Assembly: GCF_003968755.1 (NCBI RefSeq)
Contig: NZ_RYDL01000015.1
Location: 1 to 64,000, forward strand
Reading direction: 5' to 3'
Source: Flavobacterium sp. RSP15
Lineage (GTDB): Bacteria > Bacteroidota > Bacteroidia > Flavobacteriales > Flavobacteriaceae
DNA: 64,000 bases
Made by a program: the position numbers and the translations under genes. Positions 8,408-17,325 of the stretch are shown piece after piece. Within the stretch, counting starts at the first letter, position 1. Each line of letters opens with the position of its first letter. The notes beneath the pieces were generated by a model. It ran no database searches. It had not been told where the DNA came from and saw only the letters and a list, made by a program, of their open reading frames with translations.

Positions 8408-8981
8408 AATAAGGGGAAATCATTAAATAAACAATTACTCCGGTAACGGCGACATACAACCAGATTGGAAAAGTGATTTTGGAGATCTTTTTATGACTTT
8501 CAAAATTTTGTGCTAATGCTCTAACGTATGCAATCAAAACCATTGGAATAATCGCAATCGATAAAATAATATGCGTGATTAAAATCAATAAATAAACGAT
8601 TCGTAATGATCCTATAGCTACTCTTTCAGAATCCTCTAATATAAGATTATGGTTAGAATCTCCAAAAATAGCAGAAACGGACGTCATGTGATAGGCAACA
8701 TACATTACCAAGAAGGCGATAGACAACGCAATAGCTCCTGTCATCAACCTTTCGTGAAGTTTCCTTTTTCCGTTTTTAATTGCTATTACGGCTGCTACTA
8801 ACAAAATCGCAGTAACCCCATTAGTAGTAGCATAAATGGGTGGCAAAAAAGAAAGAGGCGCTACATCATATCCCAAATCTTTTAATTTGATCCCAAAAAG
8901 TATAGCCACAACCACTGGTATTAAGATTGATACCGCTATAATTATCGTATTGTATTTTTTTTCTAAAGAACTGTTTTCCAT
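8397..8981 (-). CDS. DUF420 membrane protein, oxidase-associated
   Basis: A 194-residue integral membrane protein with about five hydrophobic helices and conserved-looking His residues near membrane borders (YHMTSVSAIFGD and ITHIILSIAIIP segments). DUF420 proteins recur beside SCO and cytochrome oxidase genes, and resemble CtaM-type assembly factors. It abuts the SCO gene (stop and start adjoin at 8981/8982) and overlaps the following CxxC gene, so translation is probably coupled. A role in heme-copper oxidase maturation is likely from context. Confidence 0.85.
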   Translation of the reverse strand: MENSSLEKKYNTIIIAVSILIPVVVAILFGIKLKDLGYDVAPLSFLPPIYATTNGVTAILLVAAVIAIKNGKRKLHERLMTGAIALSIAFLVMYVAYHMTSVSAIFGDSNHNLILEDSERVAIGSLRIVYLLILITHIILSIAIIPMVLIAYVRALAQNFESHKKISKITFPIWLYVAVTGVIVYLMISPYYVY

Positions 8982-9668
8982 TTACTCTTTTAATAAAATA
9001 TTAATATCCTGCTGAATGTTCCTTACTCCTTTTTTATCTAAACCATCGTAATATAAAATCGGATTCCCAAAATCATCTTTTCTACAACGAATATTTCCAT
9101 TCTTATCAATCAAGGCAAACAATCCTGAATGCTCGAATCCACCTGCTGCTTTCTTATTTTCCCCAGCATAAAGATTAAATCCTTTATTGGCCAGATTAAA
9201 AATATAGGCTTTATCACCGGTCAAAAAATTCCAATTCGTAGATTTTACTCCTAAAAAGTCTGCATGCTCTTTTAATACTTCTGCAGTATCGTGCTCCGGA
9301 TCTATAGTAATAGAAACGATCCCAAAATTAGGATTGCCGAAAAAACTTTTTTCAATAAGAAGCATACTTTCATTCATCTTTGGACAAATCGTAGGACACG
9401 TTGAAAAGAAAAACTCTAAAACATAGACCTTTCCTTTGTAGGTTTCATTCGTTATTTTTTTATTGTCTTGATTTGTCAATTCGAATTGTGGGGCTGGACC
9501 AATTTTAGTTAGCTTCTCACCTTCTATAACTGCTGGTCTCACACTGTCCAGACGGTCGCCCTGAACCACTTTGTCATTTTTAATTCTATCTACAATTTTT
9601 GGAATCGAATAGATACCAAAAATCAAGATAATAAACGAAATACCGATATATGATTTATTCTTAAACAT
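8982..9668 (-). CDS. SCO family copper chaperone for cytochrome oxidase
   Basis: A 228-residue membrane-anchored thioredoxin-fold protein that delivers copper to the CuA site of subunit II. It has an N-terminal anchor (about residues 8-25). The copper motif is Cys91-Pro-Thr-Ile-Cys95, and His179 (GFEHSGLF) is the third ligand; all three are present. It sits 11 bp downstream of a SCO-like paralogue that lacks these ligands and directly upstream of the DUF420 gene, in an assembly operon. Confidence 0.93.
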   Translation of the reverse strand: MFKNKSYIGISFIILIFGIYSIPKIVDRIKNDKVVQGDRLDSVRPAVIEGEKLTKIGPAPQFELTNQDNKKITNETYKGKVYVLEFFFSTCPTICPKMNESMLLIEKSFFGNPNFGIVSITIDPEHDTAEVLKEHADFLGVKSTNWNFLTGDKAYIFNLANKGFNLYAGENKKAAGGFEHSGLFALIDKNGNIRCRKDDFGNPILYYDGLDKKGVRNIQQDINILLKE

Positions 9669-9679
9669 AAACTATAAAT

Positions 9680-10321
9680 TTAAATTTTTCTGCTGGCATT
9701 CTTATTTTTCTTCAGAGCAGCACGATATTCATACAAAATGACTTTAAAATCATCCAGCATTTCATTGCTTAACTCAGCTGGGTGAAACGTATTATACCCC
9801 TCTTTGGTATCTTTTACTAATTTCCTCCCTCGAAGATTGCGTTCTTTATCGATGATATACACTTTGGGCGTCCCTAACTTTTGGTCAAGATTCTCGATCA
9901 GTTTTAATTGCTTGTGATACGCTTGAATTTCTTCAGCTGAAGCAAACACAAAACGCCATTGCGCCATATCTGTAAAAGCGGACAAGGCATCAACTACTTT
10001 CTTCGCATCTGTCTCAGTCCCTGTAGGACAAATTACCACAAACTGGACATCTTTAAACTTATGATACGTTTGATAAATTTTCTGATTTAGGTTAAAAAGA
10101 TTCCCTCGGTTTATTAAAAGATCTGTCCCTGAAAACCCCAGAACGGTAACCTTATCATTTAAACTGATTTTTCCTCCGTCTAAAGTAGACCAATCTCCAA
10201 AATCAGCTGTTTTCGGGGTTACGATAGGAAGTTTTGTAAAACTGTTTACACCAGAAGCAAAAAAGAGGTACGCAACGATGGGTAAAATAAAAAGAACAAA
10301 AAGAACACTATTTTTTTTCAT
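9680..10321 (-). CDS. SCO-like/thioredoxin-fold protein lacking copper ligands
   Basis: A 213-residue protein when started at ATG 10321, which gives a proper N-terminal anchor (about residues 5-22); a longer frame to 10369 runs through a terminator hairpin and is rejected. The pattern of a membrane anchor, a short FGDWSTLDGGKISLNDKVTVLGF entry strand, the strand VQFVVICPTG, and PKVYIIDKERNLRGR near the end follows the SCO/peroxiredoxin layout. However, the CxxxC motif is absent and only a single Cys remains in VVICPTG. It sits between the subunit IV gene and the functional SCO, so it probably belongs to the same assembly pathway as a non-copper paralogue. Function not established. Confidence 0.75.
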   Translation of the reverse strand: MKKNSVLFVLFILPIVAYLFFASGVNSFTKLPIVTPKTADFGDWSTLDGGKISLNDKVTVLGFSGTDLLINRGNLFNLNQKIYQTYHKFKDVQFVVICPTGTETDAKKVVDALSAFTDMAQWRFVFASAEEIQAYHKQLKLIENLDQKLGTPKVYIIDKERNLRGRKLVKDTKEGYNTFHPAELSNEMLDDFKVILYEYRAALKKNKNASRKI

Positions 10322-10352
10322 TGTGACAATGCTATTTATTAAAGTACAAAAA

Positions 10353-10386
10353 TAAAAAAAGGCACGCAATGCGCACCCTTTTTTGA
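10353..10386 (-). terminator. Terminator after the subunit IV gene
   Basis: On the minus strand GGTGCGC-ATT-GCGTGCC forms a hairpin with two G-T pairs, followed by a run of seven T residues. It lies between the subunit IV stop and the SCO-like gene start, so it separates the oxidase-subunit transcript from the assembly genes. Confidence 0.7.
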
Positions 10387-10398
10387 ATTAATATCGTG

Positions 10399-10749
10399 TT
10401 AAAAATTCCATTTAATGGTGGAATTTTTAAAAACCTCATGAATGTAATCTCCTTCCGTTAAAAGAATGAAAAGCAAATAAATGATCAAGAAAATTAAAGG
10501 CAAAACAACTGCACTTCTTAAACTACTTTTTTCTCCCTCCATGTGCATGAAGGCCCAAACTATATAGTACGCCTTATAAATTGTAAGGCCATAAAATATC
10601 CAATTAAGCAAATTCATACCCATAAAATTATTCATGTGAAGAACTTCAGGTTTCAAAATCCCAAGAATAACTTCTATTATGGTAACAGCAGATAATATTC
10701 CGAAAACTTTCCAGATTCTGCCGATGTTAGATACGTGTACGTGTGACAT
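10399..10749 (-). CDS. Cytochrome c oxidase subunit IV
   Basis: A 116-residue protein with three predicted membrane helices (about residues 15-33, 45-65 and 80-98) and a His-containing N-terminus (MSHVHVSNIGRIWKVFGILS). The length and layout match the prokaryotic subunit IV (CyoD/CtaF-like) that stabilises the heme-copper oxidase core. It lies 21 bp downstream of the large subunit III gene and is the last oxidase subunit before a terminator. Confidence 0.88.
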   Translation of the reverse strand: MSHVHVSNIGRIWKVFGILSAVTIIEVILGILKPEVLHMNNFMGMNLLNWIFYGLTIYKAYYIVWAFMHMEGEKSSLRSAVVLPLIFLIIYLLFILLTEGDYIHEVFKNSTIKWNF

Positions 10750-10770
10750 GATAATTACTTTTTTTGAAAA

Positions 10771-11748
10771 TTAAACAAGATAGAAAACGGTGAATACAAA
10801 CACCCAAACTAAATCGACAAAGTGCCAATAGAGCCCCACTTTTTCTACCATTTCATAGCTTCCTCTTTTTTCATAGGTTCCAATTAATACATTAAAAAAG
10901 ATAATAATATTAATTATTATTCCTGAAAGAACGTGAAAACCGTGAAACCCTGTGATAAAGAAAAAGAAATTAGCAAATAATTTACTTCCATATTCATTTC
11001 TGACCAGATTTGCGCCCTCCACAACATAATGTGCCTGTCCCAATCGAGATAAGGATTCTTCTCTAGAAAGAATTGTTTTCTGTTTGGTAGCTGTCAACAC
11101 TTCTGTTCGAATCAAAAGTTCAGGGTGAGCTTTGAAACCGGCTTGTACCTCGGCTACAGAATAGGAAGGCAATGTTGGTCCACTCATAAACCATTTGGCT
11201 TTATTCGGCGTTAATTGCTCTCTTTCTTCATGCAGATCAGCAGCAAAGTCAGCTAAAGCTACTCGGTTTCCATCTTTATCAACAAACTGAAGCAAACTAC
11301 CTCCTTTTGTTTCAATAGCGCCGTATTCGCCTTTGATAAAATTTTTCCATTCCCAAGCCTGAGACCCTACGAAAATCAACCCTCCTATAATGGTCAAAAA
11401 CATGTAAAGGATCACTTTGTTTTTTTTCATTTGATGCCCTGCATCAACGGCCAAAACCATTGTCACAGAGGAAAATATCAAAATAAAAGTCATTAATGCT
11501 ACATAATACATTGGAGCAGGAACACCATGCATAAACGGAAAGTGCGTAAACACTTCATCGGCCAAAGGCCATGTCTCAATAAATTTAAATCTAGAAAAAC
11601 CGTACGCGGCTAAAAATCCAGAGAACGTTAAAGCATCTGATAGGATAAAAAACCACATCATCAATTTGCCATAACTTGCTCTCATTGGCTCATTGCCGCC
11701 TCCCCAAGTTTTCTCTTCACTATTTGCAGTAGTAACTGTCGCTTCCAT
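10771..11748 (-). CDS. Cytochrome c oxidase subunit III with a soluble insertion
   Basis: A 325-residue subunit III of the aa3/caa3 oxidase. Membrane helices lie near residues 27-48, 78-100, 112-132, 255-285 and 300-325, and the conserved FFFFITGFHGFHVLSGII and VGLYWHFVDLVWVFVF segments identify the family. Between the third and fourth recognisable helices is a soluble, charged stretch of about 100 residues (about 148-248) not found in ordinary subunit III. It is 42 bp downstream of the second, shorter subunit III paralogue. Confidence 0.92.
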   Translation of the reverse strand: MEATVTTANSEEKTWGGGNEPMRASYGKLMMWFFILSDALTFSGFLAAYGFSRFKFIETWPLADEVFTHFPFMHGVPAPMYYVALMTFILIFSSVTMVLAVDAGHQMKKNKVILYMFLTIIGGLIFVGSQAWEWKNFIKGEYGAIETKGGSLLQFVDKDGNRVALADFAADLHEEREQLTPNKAKWFMSGPTLPSYSVAEVQAGFKAHPELLIRTEVLTATKQKTILSREESLSRLGQAHYVVEGANLVRNEYGSKLFANFFFFITGFHGFHVLSGIIINIIIFFNVLIGTYEKRGSYEMVEKVGLYWHFVDLVWVFVFTVFYLV

Positions 11749-11790
11749 AAAAGTTATTCGTTAAAAAGTTCCCAAATTTACGTTTTTTTC

Positions 11791-12378
11791 TTATTTAAAG
11801 AAATATAAAAACAAAAACAAATAAACCCACAATAGATCCAAAAAGTGCCAGTACATTGCACCTAGTTCTATACCAAGGGTTTGAGATGAATTGTATTTTT
11901 GTTTAAAATGATTATAAATTATAATCAGTAGTGAAATCACACCACCAGCAAGGTGAATCAGGTGCACAACCGTTACAACATATAAAAAAGTAGTCGTTAT
12001 TGAGCTTCCACTTCCCGTGAAATAATACCCGTTTTCGACTATTTCTCCAAAACCTGCAAACTGCAAAAAAACAAACAATATTCCTAATGCTAAAGTAGCT
12101 AAAAGAAACAGTGTAGTTTGTGTTTGATTGTCTTTTTGAATCGCTTTCTTGGCTAGATAAAAAGTCACACTACATCCTATAATTACTGCAGTGCTGTAGT
12201 AAAAAGCAATTGGCAATTGAAAATCCTTCAACCAGTCGGCTCTTGATTTACTCACCACAAAAGCACTGGTTAGTCCTGCAAACATCATAGTCATACTCAC
12301 CATAGCAAACAACAAAATCAATTTGTAGGATCTTGCCGTTCTTGATTTTTGCTCGGCTGCTGTCATTATCATTTCCAT
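11791..12378 (-). CDS. Heme-copper oxidase subunit III, short paralogue
   Basis: A 195-residue protein with five hydrophobic helices and the subunit III marks VVHLIHLAGGVISLL and ELGAMYWHFLDLLWVYLF. It may start at ATG 12378 or four codons later (MTAAEQ). The length is normal for CoxC/CyoC. It lies 3 bp downstream of the heme O synthase gene, so the two are translated from one message. Having two different subunit III genes side by side is common in Bacteroidota oxidase clusters. Confidence 0.9.
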   Translation of the reverse strand: MEMIMTAAEQKSRTARSYKLILLFAMVSMTMMFAGLTSAFVVSKSRADWLKDFQLPIAFYYSTAVIIGCSVTFYLAKKAIQKDNQTQTTLFLLATLALGILFVFLQFAGFGEIVENGYYFTGSGSSITTTFLYVVTVVHLIHLAGGVISLLIIIYNHFKQKYNSSQTLGIELGAMYWHFLDLLWVYLFLFLYFFK

Positions 12379-12381
12379 AAT

Positions 12382-13320
12382 TTATCTTAAAAATTTATCA
12401 AATATATAAACTAATTGTAACAAAGTAATATACGCCACACTAACTAACATCAAAGTTTTAGCCGCATTTGCGGTTCGTAATTTATACAATCGAACGGCAT
12501 AAAAAAGCATCCAAATACCCAGTAAAAATACAAAAATCGCTGCAATTGGCGTGATAAAAAACCGGCCTGTATACCCTAAAACCGGCAATAAGGAAGCCAA
12601 AATAAGCCAAACTGTATAGAGAATAACCTGCAAAGCGGTTCCTTTGTCTTTCTTGCCTGTTGGCAACATAAAGAAGCCTGCTTTTTCATAATCTTCATAA
12701 AGAAACCAACCAATAGCCCAAAAATGCGGAAATTGCCAAAAAAACTGAATCAAAAACAAGGTTCCTGCCTCTATTCCAAATTCTCCCGTTGCCGCAACCC
12801 AGCCCAACATAAAAGGAATTGCTCCAGGAAATGCCCCCACAAAAACGGACAGCGAAGTCATTGTTTTTAATGGTGTATAAACACTTGTATATAAAAATAT
12901 GGAAACAGCCCCAAACATGGCTGTTTTCGGGTTGATCGTATAAAGCAACGCAATTCCTATAACGACAAGCAAACTTGCTACTAGCAATGCAGTGCGTTGA
13001 GACATTCTTCCCGTTGGAACCGGACGATTTTTGGTCCTGTCCATCAAAGCATCTAGATCTTTTTCGATTACCTGATTAAAGGCATTCGAAGCACCCACCA
13101 TACAATAACCGCCTACAGCTAATTTAAACAATACCATCCAATCTAAAGAGTGTAGATCATAAATCCCAAGCATAAATCCTGCAATAGACGAAAATACGAC
13201 ACTAACGGCTAAACGTGCCTTAGTGATTTCGCGGAAATCGACATAAATAGATTTTAATGAAATGGTACTTTGTGTTGCGCTCAATGCTAAAGATGATTTG
13301 CTTTGTAAAAACTTTTGCAA
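12382..13320 (-). CDS. ctaB: Heme O synthase (protoheme IX farnesyltransferase)
   Basis: A 312-residue inner-membrane UbiA-family prenyltransferase that adds farnesyl to heme b to make heme o for the oxidase. Eight or nine membrane helices are predicted. The first Asp-rich prenyl-diphosphate motif is clear (NQVIEKDLDALMDRTKNRP, about residues 80-100), and a second Asp-containing loop follows (YEDYEKAGFFMLP). It is first in the operon with the two subunit III genes and subunit IV. Heme A synthase (ctaA) is not in this window. Confidence 0.94.
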   Translation of the reverse strand: MQKFLQSKSSLALSATQSTISLKSIYVDFREITKARLAVSVVFSSIAGFMLGIYDLHSLDWMVLFKLAVGGYCMVGASNAFNQVIEKDLDALMDRTKNRPVPTGRMSQRTALLVASLLVVIGIALLYTINPKTAMFGAVSIFLYTSVYTPLKTMTSLSVFVGAFPGAIPFMLGWVAATGEFGIEAGTLFLIQFFWQFPHFWAIGWFLYEDYEKAGFFMLPTGKKDKGTALQVILYTVWLILASLLPVLGYTGRFFITPIAAIFVFLLGIWMLFYAVRLYKLRTANAAKTLMLVSVAYITLLQLVYIFDKFLR

Positions 13321-13388
13321 AAGTAAGGTATCAAAAGGGATTTGACAAAAAACAATTCATAAAAAACTTTTTAAAATGAAAATGAAAA

Positions 13389-15542
13389 CTAATAGTCAAA
13401 ATACCAGTTAAAAATGTCTGCCCTCAGCCCTAGAGTAAACCAAGTACTACTTTCATTAAATGCAGTTGCCGTATTTTTTGAAGGATCAAAAGTCCTGTAA
13501 ATATAGCTTCCAAAAAACTTTAAGTTGGTTGCCGGATTAACTAAATAGCCGCCCTGAAAGTCCGCAATAAAAACAGCTGTTTTGTTTCCTTGACCCACTT
13601 TTACACCACTGTCAAACGGCCTATTTTCATCATAATCCTTGTAAATATTTCCTCCATAATTAAAACCATCATCTGCGCTGTCAAAATCCAGGCCTCGAGT
13701 CCCCATAGTTATTTTTGCGTCAGCAAAATACCTTCCTTTATGGTATCGGGCAATTGCAATAAATTCCTTAAAATTTCCGCCCCACTGATGTCCTATACTT
13801 TGATTATTATGTCCATAATTTGTGATTGGAGCACTATGAGAATATACATACGGACGAACATGATTGTACTCTAGCTGCATTAGTAAATTATCCACTTTGA
13901 AAGCATCAAAATATTTAATTCCAAGTTGGTATCCGTATTTATTTTTCCAACTGTTATCACGCTTTTTTACATCCCCAAGCGAAAATTCATCGAGAACAAA
14001 TTGTCCGTACAGGTTAATTTTGTTGCTCCATTTGTATTTATAAGTCAATCCTAAAAGCGCATTTCCGGTTCTTGCTGATGAAGCAAATTCGACCGCACGA
14101 TAAAAAATTATGGGATTTACAAAACTCATGTCAAATCCTCGCTCATTGGTATTTGTCCAAATCACAGATTCGAAGAAACCTAGATTGAGCCTGTTCGAAA
14201 CATTCCAACTCAAATAATGGTTGGCCATAAACTTCGTAGCGTAGGTTCTTTCCAGCGTAGCGTCCGGGCGAACATCTTTAAGCCACATATAAGTATTGGT
14301 ATATTTTATTTTCCAAAAATTAGTATTCAATTTAAAATAAGGATAAGGACTGGCGCCATCACTTTCTAACAAAGAGCGATAACCATCCCCAATAAAATTT
14401 CTTCCGTAACCCAATTGCATATCAATATGTTTGCTGGGCGCAAAAGTCAAATTGGCTTCGGCCAAAGGAAAATCATACGAATCCGTTTTGAAATCTTTTG
14501 CAATTCCGATTCCCGGAATAATCGCAGGATTGCCTCCATCCGGTTTGATTGACTCAGCATACCGATTGTAATAATCCGCAAAACGACCCTGACTTTCAAA
14601 AATGGTTGTGGTAAAATTGAGTTGTTTTCCTATACCACCACGAAAATTTATCCCTCGTGTATTTACATAAGTATAAGAAGCCTCCGTTTGGGTGGCCTTC
14701 CCAAGCTGCAGGTCAAAAATAGGGTTAACTGTAAACCAATAGTCTTCCCCTTGAATTGCAACTGTACTCTCATTCCATAATTTTCTGGCCCACCAGCCGG
14801 AAACATTCTTTTTCAGCTTTTCATTGGCTCCTCTTAAGTCATAGTATTTTGACACCTCCGTATACGTATATGGTTTTGATGCCGTATGATTATTGCTCCC
14901 CACTTGATTTAACGAAGCATCAAATTGCGCATAATAACTGTGTGAAAAGGGCACATTCAAATGGCTATCAAATTCAGGGTTATTAAATTTTTTATACACG
15001 ATGCTATCCAGTTCTGTTACCTTTTTATTGCTACTAGGCAGGAATTCGGCTTTCGCCAAAGTTTCAGCAACAACTTCTTCCCTGCTTTTTAAAGGAATTG
15101 CAATCGTCATTGTAAACTTATTATAGGTGGGGATACCGTTGTAGGTTGAAGGTTGAATTTTAGGCAATTCTGCAAATACTCTTCTAGTTTCTTTTATTAA
15201 TTCCTGATGTATGGCATCAACATAAATCACTTTAAAAACCCCCGTGTTGTCTACTTCAAAGAGCACTTTTACCGCTCCTTGAAAATCGCTTTGGACTAGG
15301 TGCTCTGGAATTTCAAAGTTTTGAAAAACAAAATCCTGAACCTGATTATAGAAACAGCTTTCTAATGCTTCGGATTGCAAGTTTACACAATCTGGAAAAA
15401 CAGGAAATCGTTCGGCTGAATTTCCTGACTCTTGCAGTAAACTATTAATCTGCTGAGCGTTTGTATAGAAAGAAGACAGGAACAAAAGCATTACAAACAC
15501 TGTTTTTTTTACCTCAATTTCCTTTATAAATCTAATATTCAT
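13389..15542 (-). CDS. remB: Gliding motility protein RemB-like outer-membrane protein
   Basis: A 717-residue protein when started at ATG 15542, which overlaps the deoC stop by 11 bp. The signal peptide reads roughly to Asn-Ala-Gln at residue 30. The N-terminal domain (about residues 40-150) resembles the TonB C-terminal/energy-transducing fold. The rest is an aromatic-rich beta-barrel ending in a terminal aromatic residue, like capsule-assembly Wzi-type barrels. RemB is a mobile cell-surface component of gliding in Flavobacterium johnsoniae. The order remB-deoC-vanZ-gcvH-sprA here agrees with my recollection of that genome, where remB and sprA are four loci apart. Assignment rests on architecture plus synteny. 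Confidence 0.8.
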   Translation of the reverse strand: MNIRFIKEIEVKKTVFVMLLFLSSFYTNAQQINSLLQESGNSAERFPVFPDCVNLQSEALESCFYNQVQDFVFQNFEIPEHLVQSDFQGAVKVLFEVDNTGVFKVIYVDAIHQELIKETRRVFAELPKIQPSTYNGIPTYNKFTMTIAIPLKSREEVVAETLAKAEFLPSSNKKVTELDSIVYKKFNNPEFDSHLNVPFSHSYYAQFDASLNQVGSNNHTASKPYTYTEVSKYYDLRGANEKLKKNVSGWWARKLWNESTVAIQGEDYWFTVNPIFDLQLGKATQTEASYTYVNTRGINFRGGIGKQLNFTTTIFESQGRFADYYNRYAESIKPDGGNPAIIPGIGIAKDFKTDSYDFPLAEANLTFAPSKHIDMQLGYGRNFIGDGYRSLLESDGASPYPYFKLNTNFWKIKYTNTYMWLKDVRPDATLERTYATKFMANHYLSWNVSNRLNLGFFESVIWTNTNERGFDMSFVNPIIFYRAVEFASSARTGNALLGLTYKYKWSNKINLYGQFVLDEFSLGDVKKRDNSWKNKYGYQLGIKYFDAFKVDNLLMQLEYNHVRPYVYSHSAPITNYGHNNQSIGHQWGGNFKEFIAIARYHKGRYFADAKITMGTRGLDFDSADDGFNYGGNIYKDYDENRPFDSGVKVGQGNKTAVFIADFQGGYLVNPATNLKFFGSYIYRTFDPSKNTATAFNESSTWFTLGLRADIFNWYFDY

Positions 15543-16275
15543 TATGTGAATTTTGACCGTTAGCAATCATTTTAGCTCCCGAAGTTCCTATTCGTCTTAC
15601 GCCTAATCGGATCATTTCAACAGCTTCCTCATACGTCCGCACTCCTCCGGCAGCTTTTACCGGTAAAGGCGACGCATTTTCGAGCATCATTTTTATAGCA
15701 GGAATCGTAGCGCCATTGGGCAGATTATTTTCCGTTTTATAAAATCCGGTTGAAGACTTCACAAAAATCGTAGCGAACAACTCTTGCTGAAAATTAGAGA
15801 CAATAACATTTTTAATCAAACTTGATAATTGGATGATTTCTTTATCATTGAGCGCTGCAACTTCAATAATCCACTTTACAACTTTCTTATTGGCCAATCC
15901 CAATTGCGTACACTTTAGAATTTCATCTTTGACCAAGTCAATTTCACCATTTTTGAAGGCTTCATAATTACAAACAAAATCCAGATCATCAGCCCCATTG
16001 TCTATAGCCTGTCCGGCCTCAATCAACTTCTGTTCAATTGAAGATCTGCCCTGCGGAAAATCAATTACCGTTCCTATTTCCAAATTTGAATGTGCCGAAA
16101 GAATCATTTTTCTAGCTAAAGGAACCATCTCGGGTCGTACCATAATGAGTTTAAAGCGTTCCTCAATGGCTTCCTGAATAAATCCCTGAGCCACAAGCGT
16201 ATTTTCTTCATGACTGAGACCCGCTTGTACCGCAGTTTTCAAATAGGTTGAGTCTAAATATTGCTTGATATCCAT
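15532..16275 (-). CDS. deoC: Deoxyribose-phosphate aldolase
   Basis: A 247-residue class I aldolase that splits 2-deoxyribose-5-phosphate into acetaldehyde and glyceraldehyde-3-phosphate in deoxynucleoside breakdown. Family motifs are present: DLDFVCNYEAF, the Schiff-base region FVKSSTGFY with Lys near residue 173, and VKAAGGVRTYEEA with the second catalytic Lys near residue 207. The start is set at ATG 16275 (MDIKQYL); the frame extends 14 codons further without the family's sequence. It is co-transcribed with remB by overlap. Confidence 0.94.
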   Translation of the reverse strand: MDIKQYLDSTYLKTAVQAGLSHEENTLVAQGFIQEAIEERFKLIMVRPEMVPLARKMILSAHSNLEIGTVIDFPQGRSSIEQKLIEAGQAIDNGADDLDFVCNYEAFKNGEIDLVKDEILKCTQLGLANKKVVKWIIEVAALNDKEIIQLSSLIKNVIVSNFQQELFATIFVKSSTGFYKTENNLPNGATIPAIKMMLENASPLPVKAAGGVRTYEEAVEMIRLGVRRIGTSGAKMIANGQNSHNEY

Positions 16276-16496
16276 AGCTATTTTGATTTCATAATTATAG
16301 TGAACTCTGACTGACAAAAATACATTTTATATGCACATGAGCTTAGTGCTAGATCGTACAATTTAATTATTTTTGATACTACAACTGATACTTTCACTAC
16401 CTTAAAAATAGTAAAAATCCTGTTCCGTAAAACCGCAACTCTTCGAGTGCCTAAAACATAAAATCCCACAAGAAGTGGGACTTTATCTTTGTGTTT
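16276..16496. other. Gap between vanZ and deoC
   Basis: No gene is supported. A 63-codon minus-strand frame (16278-16469) has no family resemblance. The region holds a terminator for the upstream gcvH-vanZ transcript and presumably the promoter of deoC-remB. Confidence 0.6.
16460..16487 (-). terminator. Terminator after vanZ
   Basis: TCCCAC (16464-16469) pairs with GTGGGA (16475-16480) around a 5-base loop. On the minus strand the stem is followed by TTTTATGTTTT. It separates gcvH-vanZ from deoC-remB. Confidence 0.75.
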
Positions 16497-16859
16497 TTAT
16501 TTCTTAAACAGCACCGCGATTGCTACTGCCAGCACCGCACCGGATGTATTTGCTGAAACATCATATATGTCTGCATGTCTGGAAAGGGTAAACAACTCTT
16601 GTGAAATCTCGATTACTATTCCAAAAAAAAAGGAAAACAAAAAAGAAAACACTAACGGTTTTAAACTATTCGAACTGCTTATCTGTTTTTTTAAAAACAA
16701 ATAACAAAAGGACGTTAGTACAAAATGAAAAAAAGCATGGACATATTTATCTATATTGGACACATTCCCAAGAGGGACATTGTTCAATTGTATTAAACAA
16801 AAAAAGGCAATAATTCCAGCCCATACAATAGCTGCCCACAAAAATAGTTGCTTATGCAC
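16497..16859 (-). CDS. VanZ-family membrane protein
   Basis: A small integral membrane protein with four hydrophobic helices and the VanZ-type pattern [19 protein letters not shown] followed by [11 protein letters not shown] and [15 protein letters not shown]. An ATG at 16913 would give 138 residues but overlap gcvH by 62 bp with a basic, unfamiliar N-terminus. I prefer GTG at 16859, which gives 120 residues beginning at [12 protein letters not shown] and only an 8-bp overlap with the gcvH stop. VanZ proteins in bacteria without glycopeptide resistance have no settled role; lipid or envelope functions are suspected. Confidence 0.8.
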   Translation of the reverse strand: MHKQLFLWAAIVWAGIIAFFCLIQLNNVPLGNVSNIDKYVHAFFHFVLTSFCYLFLKKQISSSNSLKPLVFSFLFSFFFGIVIEISQELFTLSRHADIYDVSANTSGAVLAVAIAVLFKK

Positions 16860-17232
16860 CAATAATTTCTTTATACGAATCACTCGAAAGAAGCGAATCA
16901 AATTCAGCAACATTAGTTACTTTAATTTTTACCATCCATCCGGCGCCATAAGGATCTGAGTTGACACTTTCCGGAGTGTTCTCTAGTGCGTCGTTAAAAG
17001 CGATAATTTCTCCTGAGAGAGGAAGAAACAAATCAGAAACCGTTTTAACCGCTTCCACAGTCCCAAAAACCTCATCTTTCTCTAAAGTCTGATCTAAAGT
17101 TTCCACCTCAACATACACGATATCACCTAATTCTTTTTGCGCAAAATCAGTGATTCCTACTGTTGCAATATCCCCTTCAAGGCTTACCCATTCGTGATCT
17201 TTTGTGTACTTTAAATTTGCTGGTATGTTCAT
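16852..17232 (-). CDS. gcvH: Glycine cleavage system H protein
   Basis: A 126-residue lipoyl carrier that shuttles the aminomethyl group between the P, T and L proteins of the glycine cleavage system. The lipoylation Lys is residue 63 in [10 protein letters not shown], and the N-terminal [10 protein letters not shown] and C-terminal [13 protein letters not shown] motifs are conserved. Length is normal. The other gcv genes are not in this window. It lies between sprA and vanZ, and the C-terminal codons overlap the vanZ start. Confidence 0.96.
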   Translation of the reverse strand: MNIPANLKYTKDHEWVSLEGDIATVGITDFAQKELGDIVYVEVETLDQTLEKDEVFGTVEAVKTVSDLFLPLSGEIIAFNDALENTPESVNSDPYGAGWMVKIKVTNVAEFDSLLSSDSYKEIIGA

Positions 17233-17325
17233 ATTATTGTAATTGATAATTATTAAATGATAATTTGAATTTTATGTGACAAATGTAGCAATCTCAATTC
17301 AAATCTGGTTTAGATTTAAAGAAAA

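Noticed and set aside
16278..16469. 63-codon minus-strand frame upstream of deoC
   Set aside because: It overlaps the vanZ terminator and the expected deoC promoter and shows no protein-family features.
17301..17317. AAATCT/AGATTT hairpin between gcvH and sprA
   Set aside because: Stem of only 6 A/T-rich pairs with no T run on the minus strand; not enough for a terminator.
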